Of a DNA stretch of 54,962 bases, positions 1 through 6,797 are shown piece by piece. The DNA is taken from the NCBI GenBank assembly GCA_030587435.1, contig JAUQZC010000047.1, positions 1-54,962 of the forward strand, written 5' to 3'. The notes beneath the pieces were generated by a model. The model was not told where the DNA came from, did not search any database, and saw nothing but the letters and a program-made list of their open reading frames with translations. The stretch comes from Candidatus Baldrarchaeota archaeon (GTDB lineage Archaea; Asgardarchaeota; Baldrarchaeia; Baldrarchaeales; DXJG01). The number at the start of each line of letters is the position of its first letter. Position 1 is the first letter of the stretch. The position numbers were made by a program, and so were the translations under genes.

Positions 1-307
1 ATATTTTGCAATGTGAGAATTAAAATGGGAGTAATGTGCGAAGCACGGTGCATGGGATGTATTTCGTTTATTTTATAGAAAATTATGTTGAACGATTTTA
101 TGAAGAGTATTTTCCTACAGATACGATACGATGTAATACATTAAAATTTTGTATTTGGTCAATAACCTTGTTTTAAACCATTTATGTTCTTGTTGATTAC
201 TAAATTGCTATATTTGTTAACCTTTGAACTGCGGTTAAATAATGTAAAAAGTAAATTGGTAAAGTTAACTGATGGTTTGCGGTTTTAAAATATAATTTAA
301 GGAAGGT
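1..307. other. Intergenic, nothing recognised
   Basis: This AT-rich stretch holds no open frame with a ribosome binding site that I would defend and no RNA-like GC-rich island. It lies downstream of the leftward tRNA-Trp gene. Confidence 0.5.
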
Positions 308-480
308 TGGTGGGGCCGGAGGGATTTGAACCCTCGACCAACGGGTTTCTTCAATTCACCGCTCCAGAAGTTCTTCATCCCACTTCGGTCAACAAACCCG
401 TCGCATGGGCTTCTGGAGCCCGTCGCCCCTAAGGGGGCCTAGTTTCGTGCTAATCCCTCACCTGGCTAGGCTACGGCCCC
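308..480 (-). tRNA. tRNA-Trp(CCA) with two introns, CCA encoded
   Basis: Read leftward from 480, the acceptor strand GGGGCCG pairs with CGGCCCC, followed by A73 and an encoded CCA (308-310). The T arm is GAGGG-TTCAAAT-CCCTC. The anticodon arm is ACGGG (423-419), loop CTCCAG up to G37 (413), then a 66-nt intron (412-347), then A38 and CCCGT (345-341). This gives anticodon CCA at the canonical 37/38 intron site. A second insertion of about 29 nt lies in the D arm between A21 (458) and C25 (425); flanking G runs leave its exact ends ambiguous. The 37/38 intron contains a box C-like ATGAAGA (378-372), a 10-nt guide CTTCTGGAGC (370-361) complementary to the exon-intron junction, and a D-like GTGA (359-356). 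C34 (416) pairs with the fifth base upstream of GTGA, as in the known haloarchaeal tRNA-Trp intron guide. The identity follows from anticodon and A73; the D-arm splice sites are inferred. Confidence 0.85.
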
Positions 481-706
481 TACATCCTATTTTTATTAGT
501 ATTTTCTCGTTTGATAAATTTTTCGGCTAATATTTAATATTATTATGCATTATAGTTTTTATTAATGAGGGAAGGGTTTTCAGAGTGGCGAGGGCGGGTT
601 ATTAGTGAACAAGCTATCTACCATAATAACTCGTTTTAAACGAATTAATTGATTTTTAATTTGATAGTTACTTTAACATTTTATTTTATAATTTTCTAGG
701 ATAATG

Positions 707-717
707 TTTTTATATGG
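707..717 (+). promoter_or_regulatory. TATA box of the permuted 5S gene
   Basis: TTTTTATATGG is centred about 26 bases before 738, where the terminal helix of the 5S precursor begins. This is the usual archaeal spacing from TATA box to start site. A T run at 906-910 could serve as terminator. Confidence 0.5.
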
Positions 718-737
718 TTGGTGATTGTGATAGAAGT

Positions 738-893
738 GGTGCGGCATCCCGTGAAAGTCAAGCCTCCGCACGTTCCCAGGAGTACTATCCTCCGCGAGGG
801 GATGGGAAACTGGGAAGCTGCCTGCTTCGGCAGGCGGCCATAGTGCGGAGGGAAATACCCGTTCCCATTCCGAACACGGAAGGATGCCGCACC
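738..893 (+). rRNA. Circularly permuted 5S rRNA gene (precursor)
   Basis: All 5S rRNA elements are present but in rotated order. The 3' half comes first: AGTCAAGCC, the helix II strand CCTCCGCAC (763-771), helix V strand TTCCCAG (773-779), loop E and helix IV, helix V strand CTGGGAA (810-816), and helix I strand GCTGCCTGC (817-825). A TTCG loop (826-829) joins it to the 5' half: helix I strand GCAGGCGGC (830-838), CCATA, helix II strand GTGCGGAGG (843-851), and the loop C hairpin TTCC-GAACAC-GGAA (868-881). The new ends are held by an 11-bp helix, GGTGCGGCATC (738-748) with GATGCCGCACC (883-893). Next come CCGTG (749-753) paired with CACGG (875-879), bulge AAA (754-756) and bulge AAG (880-882): a BHB-like motif. 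Cutting in both bulges and joining gives GGAA(A)GTCAAGCC, within one base of the canonical loop C. The mature RNA would be about 125 nt and circular. The order and helices are seen directly; processing is inferred. Confidence 0.9.
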
Positions 894-1151
894 GTTAATT
901 AGCTAGTTTTTCACATTTAATTCCTAATTTATTTATCTTATTGCTGAGGTGGAAATTGCTTTAATTTGATTTTGCACGTTGCTTTTATTTGTTGAACTAG
1001 CAATCGAAGATGTATAGAGTAGTGGCGTTTGTTATTTAAATAACATGCTGTAATTCTTGTTTTCCGTTTTATAAGAAAATTTATTGTTTTTAACTTTAAC
1101 CGTAATGTTCTTATTTATTTTGATTGCTTTTGTGATAGTACATAGATTGAT

Positions 1152-2288
1152 ATGAGGTTGATTGTTGTGCAGTTCCCGTGGCAGCAAGAAAGTTGGAATT
1201 GGATTATAAACTGGATTTGGTTGTTGTTACTTTTGGTATATATGTTCTATGGACAACGCTTGCAAGTAAGTATTTGGGTTAGGCAGATTAAGCGAGCATT
1301 ACAGAAACTTGAATACATGGTTCGCAAGGGAAAGGAAATTACCATTAAAGCGTTTAGAGATGTTGGAAATTCCGATGCAAATATTGTTTCTAGAATAAAT
1401 GATTTTCTAGAATTCTTTATGATAGAGCCTGTTGATAGAGATCCGTCCGGCATTATGTATAAGTTGGAACACTTAGTTAATGTTAGAGATGAGAGGTTTG
1501 AACATATTGTAGCTGAGTTGGCGCCAAATGTAAGTAGGGATCAGGCTGCTAATTTGGAAAATGTGTTGGAGGCAATTATCGCTTTGAATTTCATTTATAG
1601 GATTGTTAGACATTTTCTTATATTAGGGGAAAAAACTAAAAGTTATATTTTAATTCTTCAACTTCAAATGCAGCTTCCAGAAATTATGAAATATGCGAAC
1701 GCTTATTTTGATGCTTTGAAAGCTTTTGTTGATGGAAAGCCGATTGGTGATGGAGCAGGTGTTCTCTCTGTGACCAGATTGCTAAGAGAACATGGTGTAG
1801 TTGGTAAGGAACAGTATGAAGAAATAGTAAAAGACACTGTAATTGCTCAAACAAAGATAGATGATAGAACTGTAATTGCGGTGCGTGCACGAGGACCAGG
1901 AGGTACAGTTGGTAAGCCGGGAGAAGCCATTAGAAGGCTTTTCGAAGAAAGAAAACTTAAAATTGATAGAATAATTATGATAGATGCTGGTATTAAATTG
2001 GAGGGCGAGAAAACTGGAGGAATAATGGAGGGTGTTGGCGCTGCTATTGGAGGGATTGGCGTCGATAAATACAAGATTGAAGAAGTAGCGACAAAATATA
2101 AAGTACCACTGGATGCTATTATTATTAAAGAATCTATTGAAGAAGCCGTTTCCCCGATGAGAAGGGAGATTGCAGAAGCAACTAGAAAAGTTGTAGAAAG
2201 AATAAAGAGGATAATAAATGAGAGAACTAAACCAGGTGATGTTGTTCTCGTAGCGGGTATTGGAAATACCATAGGCATAGGTTACTAA
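1152..2288 (+). CDS. DUF1512 family membrane-anchored protein
   Basis: The 378-residue protein matches the archaeal DUF1512 family in length and layout. A hydrophobic segment at about residues 18-34 (rich in W, L and V) should anchor it in the membrane. A long soluble region follows, ending in a glycine-rich stretch (GEKTGGIMEGVGAAIGG, about residues 280-300) and a C-terminal GDVVLVAGIGNTIGIGY tail. No catalytic motif is evident and the function is unknown. It ends 11 bases before the next gene, a small zinc-ribbon membrane protein, so the two are probably co-transcribed. The ATG at 1152 opens the frame just before the anchor. The antisense frames across this gene are shadows. Confidence 0.75.
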   Translation: MRLIVVQFPWQQESWNWIINWIWLLLLLVYMFYGQRLQVSIWVRQIKRALQKLEYMVRKGKEITIKAFRDVGNSDANIVSRINDFLEFFMIEPVDRDPSGIMYKLEHLVNVRDERFEHIVAELAPNVSRDQAANLENVLEAIIALNFIYRIVRHFLILGEKTKSYILILQLQMQLPEIMKYANAYFDALKAFVDGKPIGDGAGVLSVTRLLREHGVVGKEQYEEIVKDTVIAQTKIDDRTVIAVRARGPGGTVGKPGEAIRRLFEERKLKIDRIIMIDAGIKLEGEKTGGIMEGVGAAIGGIGVDKYKIEEVATKYKVPLDAIIIKESIEEAVSPMRREIAEATRKVVERIKRIINERTKPGDVVLVAGIGNTIGIGY

Positions 2289-2299
2289 AGGGGATAGTC

Positions 2300-2671
2300 T
2301 TGAAAAAATCGAAGACATTAGTGAATTTGGTTATAACAGCAATAACATTCGTTGTATTTCTTGTTTTTTACTTGCTTTACTTGAAATACGGTTTCAAAAA
2401 CTTCTGGTTAGTATACTTATTACTTTTGGTTTTAATTTTTCTCTTCGCGTTGAGAACTCAACCTAGAGAGGAGATGTTAGAAATGGAAAAGTATCACACA
2501 ATAACTGTTATTAAGTGCGAAAAATGTGATTACAAAGAGGAAAGAAAATTTCAACGTGGAGACTACATTTTTAAGCAGGTAGGAACTTGTGGAAAATGCT
2601 CAGGTAATCTTTATATCGACGATATTTATGTTGTACCCCCACGAAAAATGGGAGAAACAAAAGGGAGGTAG
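2300..2671 (+). CDS. Two-TM protein with C-terminal zinc ribbon
   Basis: The 123-residue protein starts with TTG behind AAAGGGG. Two hydrophobic stretches (about residues 8-28 and 33-50) form a membrane hairpin. They are followed by a ribbon with CEKC and CGKC pairs (about residues 74-77 and 95-98), which should bind one metal ion. I do not recognise a named family. Its last bases overlap the ribosome binding site of the UPF0173 hydrolase, so it belongs to the 1152-3347 run. A role in a membrane complex with the DUF1512 protein is possible but rests on adjacency only. Confidence 0.65.
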   Translation: MKKSKTLVNLVITAITFVVFLVFYLLYLKYGFKNFWLVYLLLLVLIFLFALRTQPREEMLEMEKYHTITVIKCEKCDYKEERKFQRGDYIFKQVGTCGKCSGNLYIDDIYVVPPRKMGETKGR

Positions 2672-2675
2672 AAAA

Positions 2676-3347
2676 ATGGGAAAAATAGTATTTTTGGGTC
2701 ATGCCGCATTCAAAATAGAAACTGAAGAAGTGAAAATTCTCATAGACCCTTTTCTAACAGGAAACCCCTTAGCTCCCATTAAAGCTTCCGATATAAAAGA
2801 CTGTGATATTGTACTTGTAACTCATGACCATGGCGACCATGTAGGTGACGCCGTAGATATTTGTAAAAGAACTGGCGCCACTTTGGTTGCGATCTATGAC
2901 CTTGCCGTACATCTTCAAGAACAAGGCGTAGAGAAAGTTGAAGGAATGAACATTGGTGGCACTACAGACATAAAAGGGGTAAAAATCACTATGGTTAAAG
3001 CATTTCACAGCGCTACACGCGGGTCTCCTGTAGGATTTGTCATACATGTCCCAGGCGCATCCATCTACCACGCAGGTGATACACAAGTTTTTGGGGATAT
3101 GAAAATTATAGGAGAATTATATAAGCCAGACTATGCTTTGCTACCTATTTCAGGATATTATACAATGGGACCCAAAGAAGCAGCCTTGGCAACAGAGCTT
3201 TTAAAACCTAAGACAGTAATTCCCATGCACTATGATACGTTTCCTGTAATTAGACAGGACCCCAATAGGTTTGCAGAACTTGTTAAACAAAGAACCCCCG
3301 AGGTAAGAGTTGTTATATTAAAACCTGGCGAGGAACTAGAGTTTTAA
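2676..3347 (+). CDS. UPF0173 metal-dependent hydrolase (metallo-beta-lactamase fold)
   Basis: The 223-residue protein starts at the ATG at 2676, seven bases after GGGAGGT (2663-2669). An upstream ATG at 2589 overlaps the previous gene and lacks family sequence. The fold is shown by MGKIVFLGHAAFKIE at the N terminus, the metal site THDHGDHVGD (about residues 50-59), HAGD near residue 133 and the late histidine in IPMHYDTFP (about 185-193). The UPF0173 family is widespread in archaea and bacteria. Its substrates are not settled, so only hydrolase chemistry on a dinuclear metal centre is claimed. Confidence 0.85.
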   Translation: MGKIVFLGHAAFKIETEEVKILIDPFLTGNPLAPIKASDIKDCDIVLVTHDHGDHVGDAVDICKRTGATLVAIYDLAVHLQEQGVEKVEGMNIGGTTDIKGVKITMVKAFHSATRGSPVGFVIHVPGASIYHAGDTQVFGDMKIIGELYKPDYALLPISGYYTMGPKEAALATELLKPKTVIPMHYDTFPVIRQDPNRFAELVKQRTPEVRVVILKPGEELEF

Positions 3348-3365
3348 TAACCTAATTTCTTTTTA

Positions 3366-3884
3366 ATGGTGTTTAACTTGAAACTGAAACTTGTAGCTGT
3401 TGGAGGAACTTTTGATCGCTTGCATCGTGGTCATAAAAAACTTATTTTGAAGGCTTTTGAAGTCGGTGATGAGGTTATTATTGGCCTAACAACGGATAAT
3501 ATGGTGAAAAATAAGTTTTTAGGAAAGGAAATATTAAGTTTCGATGAAAGACTGAAAGAACTTAAAGAATTTCTAGAGGATAAAGGGTTATTAAGTAGAT
3601 GTAAAATACTTCCTCTTAATGATGTCTATGGCCCTACCACCATAGATGAAAGTATTGAGGGGCTTGTTGTTAGTGAGGAAACCTTAGGAAGAGCTCTTGA
3701 AATTAACAGAATAAGAGTTTCAAAAGGTATGCGTCCTTTAATCATTTTTGTTATACCGTTACTTCTTGCAGAAAATGGAAAACCGATATCTTCTCATAGA
3801 ATTAGAAGTGGTGAAATAAATAGGAATGGTAAAGTCTTAAGAAAAACTTCTCAAAGACAAGTTTATAAACAAATCTCTACTTAG
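3366..3884 (+). CDS. coaD: Phosphopantetheine adenylyltransferase, archaeal CoaD type
   Basis: The 172-residue nucleotidyltransferase would transfer AMP from ATP to 4'-phosphopantetheine, the penultimate step of coenzyme A synthesis. The signature is VAVGGTFDRLHRGHKKLI near residues 10-27, with the HxGH nucleotide-binding motif (HRGH), and a C-terminal ISSHRIRSGEINRNG that matches the ISSTxIR motif. Its length fits the archaeal or eukaryotic-type enzyme rather than bacterial CoaD. The last 25 bases overlap the TATA box of the downstream guide RNA. It sits 19 bases after the UPF0173 hydrolase gene and probably shares its transcript. Confidence 0.88.
   Translation: MVFNLKLKLVAVGGTFDRLHRGHKKLILKAFEVGDEVIIGLTTDNMVKNKFLGKEILSFDERLKELKEFLEDKGLLSRCKILPLNDVYGPTTIDESIEGLVVSEETLGRALEINRIRVSKGMRPLIIFVIPLLLAENGKPISSHRIRSGEINRNGKVLRKTSQRQVYKQIST
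3861..3870 (+). promoter_or_regulatory. TATA box of the H/ACA RNA gene
   Basis: GTTTATAAAC, a perfect palindrome, lies inside the 3' end of coaD. Its centre is 26 bases before 3891, where the structured RNA begins. Confidence 0.5.
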
Positions 3885-3890
3885 GATTAC

Positions 3891-4110
3891 TTGGCCCACC
3901 GGCAATCCGTGCGTGATGGGCTCTGCGCGTGAAGAGCGGTGTGTCACCGCTTACGATGTGCGTGGAGCCAACCCAGGTACGGGACAGGTGGGTCGGAGGT
4001 TGAAGCGCCCTAAGGGCCTGACAAAGAGAGCTCGGCCAAGAAGAGGCGTTTGCCTCTCTATGATGCCGAGTGTTACTGTTCAGGCCACATGCGCTTCAAC
4101 GCATCTTTTT
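3891..4110 (+). ncRNA. Double-hairpin H/ACA guide sRNA
   Basis: A GC-rich island forms two long hairpins with the H/ACA plan. Hairpin 1 has lower stem CCGTGC/GTACGG (3907-3912/3977-3982), pocket GTGATG (3913-3918) and AACCCAG (3970-3976), a 10-bp upper stem (3919-3928/3960-3969), a kink-turn-like loop with GTGA and CGAT, and ACA at 3984-3986, 14 bases from the pocket. Hairpin 2 has lower stem GGCCTGA/TCAGGCC (4015-4021/4080-4086), pocket CAAAGAGAG (4022-4030) and TGTTACTGT (4071-4079), upper stem CTCGGC/GCCGAG, a second kink-turn-like loop, and ACA at 4087-4089, 16 bases from the pocket. The spacings fit the 14-16 nt rule for pseudouridine guides. Both ACA boxes are, unusually, closed by further helices: CCCACC/GGTGGG (3895-3900/3987-3992) and TTGAAGCGC/GCGCTTCAA (4000-4008/4091-4099). 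A T run starts at 4106. I could not assign target uridines. Confidence 0.65.
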
Positions 4111-4131
4111 TTGAAGCTATAGTGTTAAGAA

Positions 4132-5001
4132 GTGGTGTTGCTGTTGATTAAAAAAGTTCCAAAGTTAAAAGATATACTAAGAAAAGAGTTAAATTTATCT
4201 ACAGACGAGTTGAATAAACTGCCAGCAAAGTATAAGGTCTTGGGTGATTTAGCCATTATTAAACTGCCAGATGAATATTCGTACCTAAAGAAGGAGATAG
4301 GCAGGATAATTTTGAAGAATGATCCTCGTGTTAAAAGTGTTTTAAATCTTGTCGAAGGTATACAAGGAATTTTTAGAGAGCCAAAAGTTGAAGTAATTGC
4401 TGGTGACATGAACACGGAGACTATGGTAATTGAGAATGAGTGCCAATTTAAATTAGATGCAAATAGACTTATGTTCTGTCTTGGGAATCAACATGAGCGG
4501 TTAAGAATGTCCAAAATTGTTTTTTCAGATGAGGTAGTCATTGATATGTTTGCTGGTATAGGTCAATTTTCTATTCCTATAGCTGTTCATTGTCAGCCGA
4601 AAAGAATATTTTCTATCGAGCTAAACCCTTTGGCATATAAATACCTATTAGAAAATGTTTTTTTGAATAATGTTGATCGTATAGTTTATCCAATTCAAGG
4701 AGACTCTAAGGAAGTCGTTCCGAAACTTTTGAGACACAAAGCTGATAGAATAGTCATGGGTTATGTGGAGAGAACGCAAGAATTTCTTGAAGCAGCAATG
4801 ATGGGTGTTAAGGCTGAAGGTGGAATTATTCATTACCACAATATTTACAAGACAAATGACATATTTCAAAAACCAATTAGCGAAGTAAAATCTGCTGCTA
4901 TAAAAAGTAACCGTGAAGTCAAACGAATAACTCATAGGCGTGTTGTTAAAAGTTACGGGCCTGGACTTGTTCACGTGGTGGTAGACGTAAAAATTAAATA
5001 A
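4132..5001 (+). CDS. Trm5/Taw2-family tRNA-Phe G37 wyosine-pathway enzyme
   Basis: The 289-residue Rossmann-fold enzyme has an N-terminal Trm5-like domain and a SAM-binding core (DMFAGIGQFSIPIA, about residues 141-154; SIELNPLAYKYLLENV follows). Where Trm5 has an NLP motif, this protein has ADRIVMGYVERT (about 199-210). That favours Taw2, which transfers the aminocarboxypropyl group of SAM to 4-demethylwyosine at G37 of tRNA-Phe. Trm5-type methylation is the alternative. The GTG at 4132 was taken as start; a GTG three bases later is equally possible. It follows the guide RNA by about 20 bases. Confidence 0.8.
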   Translation: MVLLLIKKVPKLKDILRKELNLSTDELNKLPAKYKVLGDLAIIKLPDEYSYLKKEIGRIILKNDPRVKSVLNLVEGIQGIFREPKVEVIAGDMNTETMVIENECQFKLDANRLMFCLGNQHERLRMSKIVFSDEVVIDMFAGIGQFSIPIAVHCQPKRIFSIELNPLAYKYLLENVFLNNVDRIVYPIQGDSKEVVPKLLRHKADRIVMGYVERTQEFLEAAMMGVKAEGGIIHYHNIYKTNDIFQKPISEVKSAAIKSNREVKRITHRRVVKSYGPGLVHVVVDVKIK

Positions 5002-5177
5002 GGGAAAAAACGCTAGCTATCGATATATTTACATTTTAAACATCGATAAATTTGTCAGTCGATACTTTAAATTAGAAGAAATAAAAGTATTAAGTTATAC
5101 TTGTTTAAAGATTAGAGAGTTAATTATAACTTTACTTGTATTCGGAAGCATAAATACCCACAAAAGAGGACATCTCA

Positions 5178-5600
5178 ATGAAAGAAGAAATAGTAGAAAA
5201 AATAGAAAGGACTCTTGAAAAAATAAGAGAGATAGCCAGCGAAGGCATTCCCATACTGGTTGAAGGGAAAAAGGACGAAGAAGTCCTTCGGATTCTTGGA
5301 GTAGAAGGAAGAATAATTAAAGTATCTCAGCAAAGTTTAAACACGTTAATTGACCAATTATATGGCTGTAGAAGAGTTCTTATACTTACAGATTTTGACG
5401 AAAAAGGGGAAAAAATAGCGAAAACCCTTTCATCTCTTCTCGAAATAGAGGGAACCATTCCTTTATATGAAATGAGAAATGAACTTAAACATGCCTTAGC
5501 AGGACAAGTATCTTGCATCGAAGGCATTAGGAAAACTCTTCTGAGACTGAATAGAAGAGATTTAACATTTGGAGGTGTCAAATTTGGTAGGAAAAAGTGA
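5178..5600 (+). CDS. Small Toprim-domain protein
   Basis: The 140-residue protein consists mostly of one Toprim fold: the conserved glutamate in ILVEGKKDEEVLRILG (about residues 26-41) and the acidic DFDEKGE motif (about 75-81). It resembles the UPF0292 group of small primase-like archaeal proteins. The catalytic-site residues appear intact, so a nucleotidyl-transfer or hydrolase role on nucleic acid is plausible. The frame runs 17 bases past the proposed dnaG start, so the two are translationally coupled. Upstream at 5019-5064 are three copies of TCGATA. Confidence 0.75.
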   Translation: MKEEIVEKIERTLEKIREIASEGIPILVEGKKDEEVLRILGVEGRIIKVSQQSLNTLIDQLYGCRRVLILTDFDEKGEKIAKTLSSLLEIEGTIPLYEMRNELKHALAGQVSCIEGIRKTLLRLNRRDLTFGGVKFGRKK

Positions 5601-6786
5601 ATATGACACGATGAAATATGTTATTAAGGCGAGAATAGAAATAGATGGTGTTGTTGAAAAATCTGATGTTGTAGGAGCAATATTTGGTCAAACTGAAGGA
5701 TTATTGGGTGAAGAACTCGATTTAAGAGAATTGCAAAAAACAGGTAGAATAGGTAGAATAAGAGTTAATTTAGAAACTAGAGGAGGAAAATCAACAGGAA
5801 CTATAATAGTTCCATCTAGCCTTGATAGGATAGAAACTGCTATTTTAGCAGCTACACTTGAAACTGTTGATAGAGTGGGTCCGTGCACAGCCAGGGTTAC
5901 TTTAGAGAAAATTGAAGATGTGCGTGAGGAAAAAAGAAAGAGAATTGTAGAAAGAGCTGTGGAAATTTTAAGGAAATGGGAGGAAGAAGTGGTTCCTGAA
6001 AGTCAGGAGATCACAGAACAGGTTATGAGAGCTGTAAGAACTGGTGAGTTAATCAGATACGGTCCCGAAGGTTTGCCGGCTGGGCCGAATATTGATGACG
6101 CGGATACGATCATAGTTGTTGAAGGGAGAGCAGATGTCATTAATCTTCTTAAACATGGTTTTAGGAACGTTATAGCTGTTGAGGGAACTAACATTCCAAA
6201 GACGATAATTGAGCTAAGTCGTAAAAAGAATGTTATAGCTTTTGTTGATGGAGATAGAGGAGGAGAACTTATACTTAAGGAACTTCTACAAGTAGCTGAT
6301 ATCGATTATATTGCAAGGGCCCCTCCAGGAAGAGAAGTGGAGGAATTAACTAGGAAAGAAATAGTTAAGGCGTTAAGAAGTAAACTCCCAGTTGAACAAT
6401 TTACAGTAGAAAGAAGAAAGGAAGAATTAAAGAAAATTCAATCTGTTAAGGTTAGAGTTGAAGAACAGAAAGCTGTTAGAGAAGAAGTGAAAGTAAAAGT
6501 TCCTGAACAAATATTAAAGGGAATAGATGAAGTACGAGGAAAAGGCGAAGCAATAATATATGGAAACGGTTTTAAGGTTGTAAAGAGGACCTCAGTTGGT
6601 GAGCTAGCAGAGACACTACAAAAATTGGACAACGTGAGAGCTATAGTCTTTGATGGCGTTATTACCCAGAGACTTGTAGACGTTGCGGGTGAAAAGGGAG
6701 TCGAGTATATTATTGGTGCTGTTAGAAGAGGCGTAGCCAAGTGTCCAGTCGATCTTTCCGTTCTCACTTTCGAGGAAGTAGGCTAA
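5584..6786 (+). CDS. dnaG: DNA primase DnaG, archaeal type
   Basis: The 400-residue protein has the archaeal DnaG layout: an N-terminal domain with VRVGPCTARVTLEKI-like sequence, then a central Toprim domain with VVEGRADVINLLKHG (about residues 181-195) and FVDGDRGGELI (about 220-230). A charged, coiled region and a C-terminal tail follow. Archaeal DnaG is found with the exosome and can synthesise oligoribonucleotides; either role may apply. The TTG at 5584 lies eight bases after GGAGGT (5571-5576), which decides the start against the earlier TTG at 5569 inside that site. It overlaps the Toprim gene upstream. Confidence 0.9.
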   Translation: MVGKSEYDTMKYVIKARIEIDGVVEKSDVVGAIFGQTEGLLGEELDLRELQKTGRIGRIRVNLETRGGKSTGTIIVPSSLDRIETAILAATLETVDRVGPCTARVTLEKIEDVREEKRKRIVERAVEILRKWEEEVVPESQEITEQVMRAVRTGELIRYGPEGLPAGPNIDDADTIIVVEGRADVINLLKHGFRNVIAVEGTNIPKTIIELSRKKNVIAFVDGDRGGELILKELLQVADIDYIARAPPGREVEELTRKEIVKALRSKLPVEQFTVERRKEELKKIQSVKVRVEEQKAVREEVKVKVPEQILKGIDEVRGKGEAIIYGNGFKVVKRTSVGELAETLQKLDNVRAIVFDGVITQRLVDVAGEKGVEYIIGAVRRGVAKCPVDLSVLTFEEVG

Positions 6787-6797
6787 TATTATAGAAA

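Noticed and set aside
391..405. Reading the TTTGTT segment of the tRNA at 308-480 as an anticodon (Thr TGT or Asn GTT)
   Set aside because: It lies in the intron. The alternative CTCCAG loop gives Trp(CCA) with a canonical 37/38 intron, A73 and a matching guide.
553..620. GC-richer patch between tRNA-Trp and 5S as a C/D sRNA
   Set aside because: No clear pair of C (RUGAUGA) and D (CUGA) boxes with correct spacing.
714..902. Open frame of 62 codons on the + strand
   Set aside because: It covers the permuted 5S rRNA gene; the paired helices explain the sequence and the protein has no family features.
1782..2318. Antisense frames of 143-178 codons over the DUF1512 gene
   Set aside because: Low-complexity translations with no ribosome site; the sense gene fits a known family.
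3913..4122. Open frame of 69 codons, and the idea of RNase P RNA
   Set aside because: The region folds as two H/ACA hairpins. RNase P hallmarks such as GAGGAAAGTC and ACAGAA are absent and the two ends do not pair with each other.
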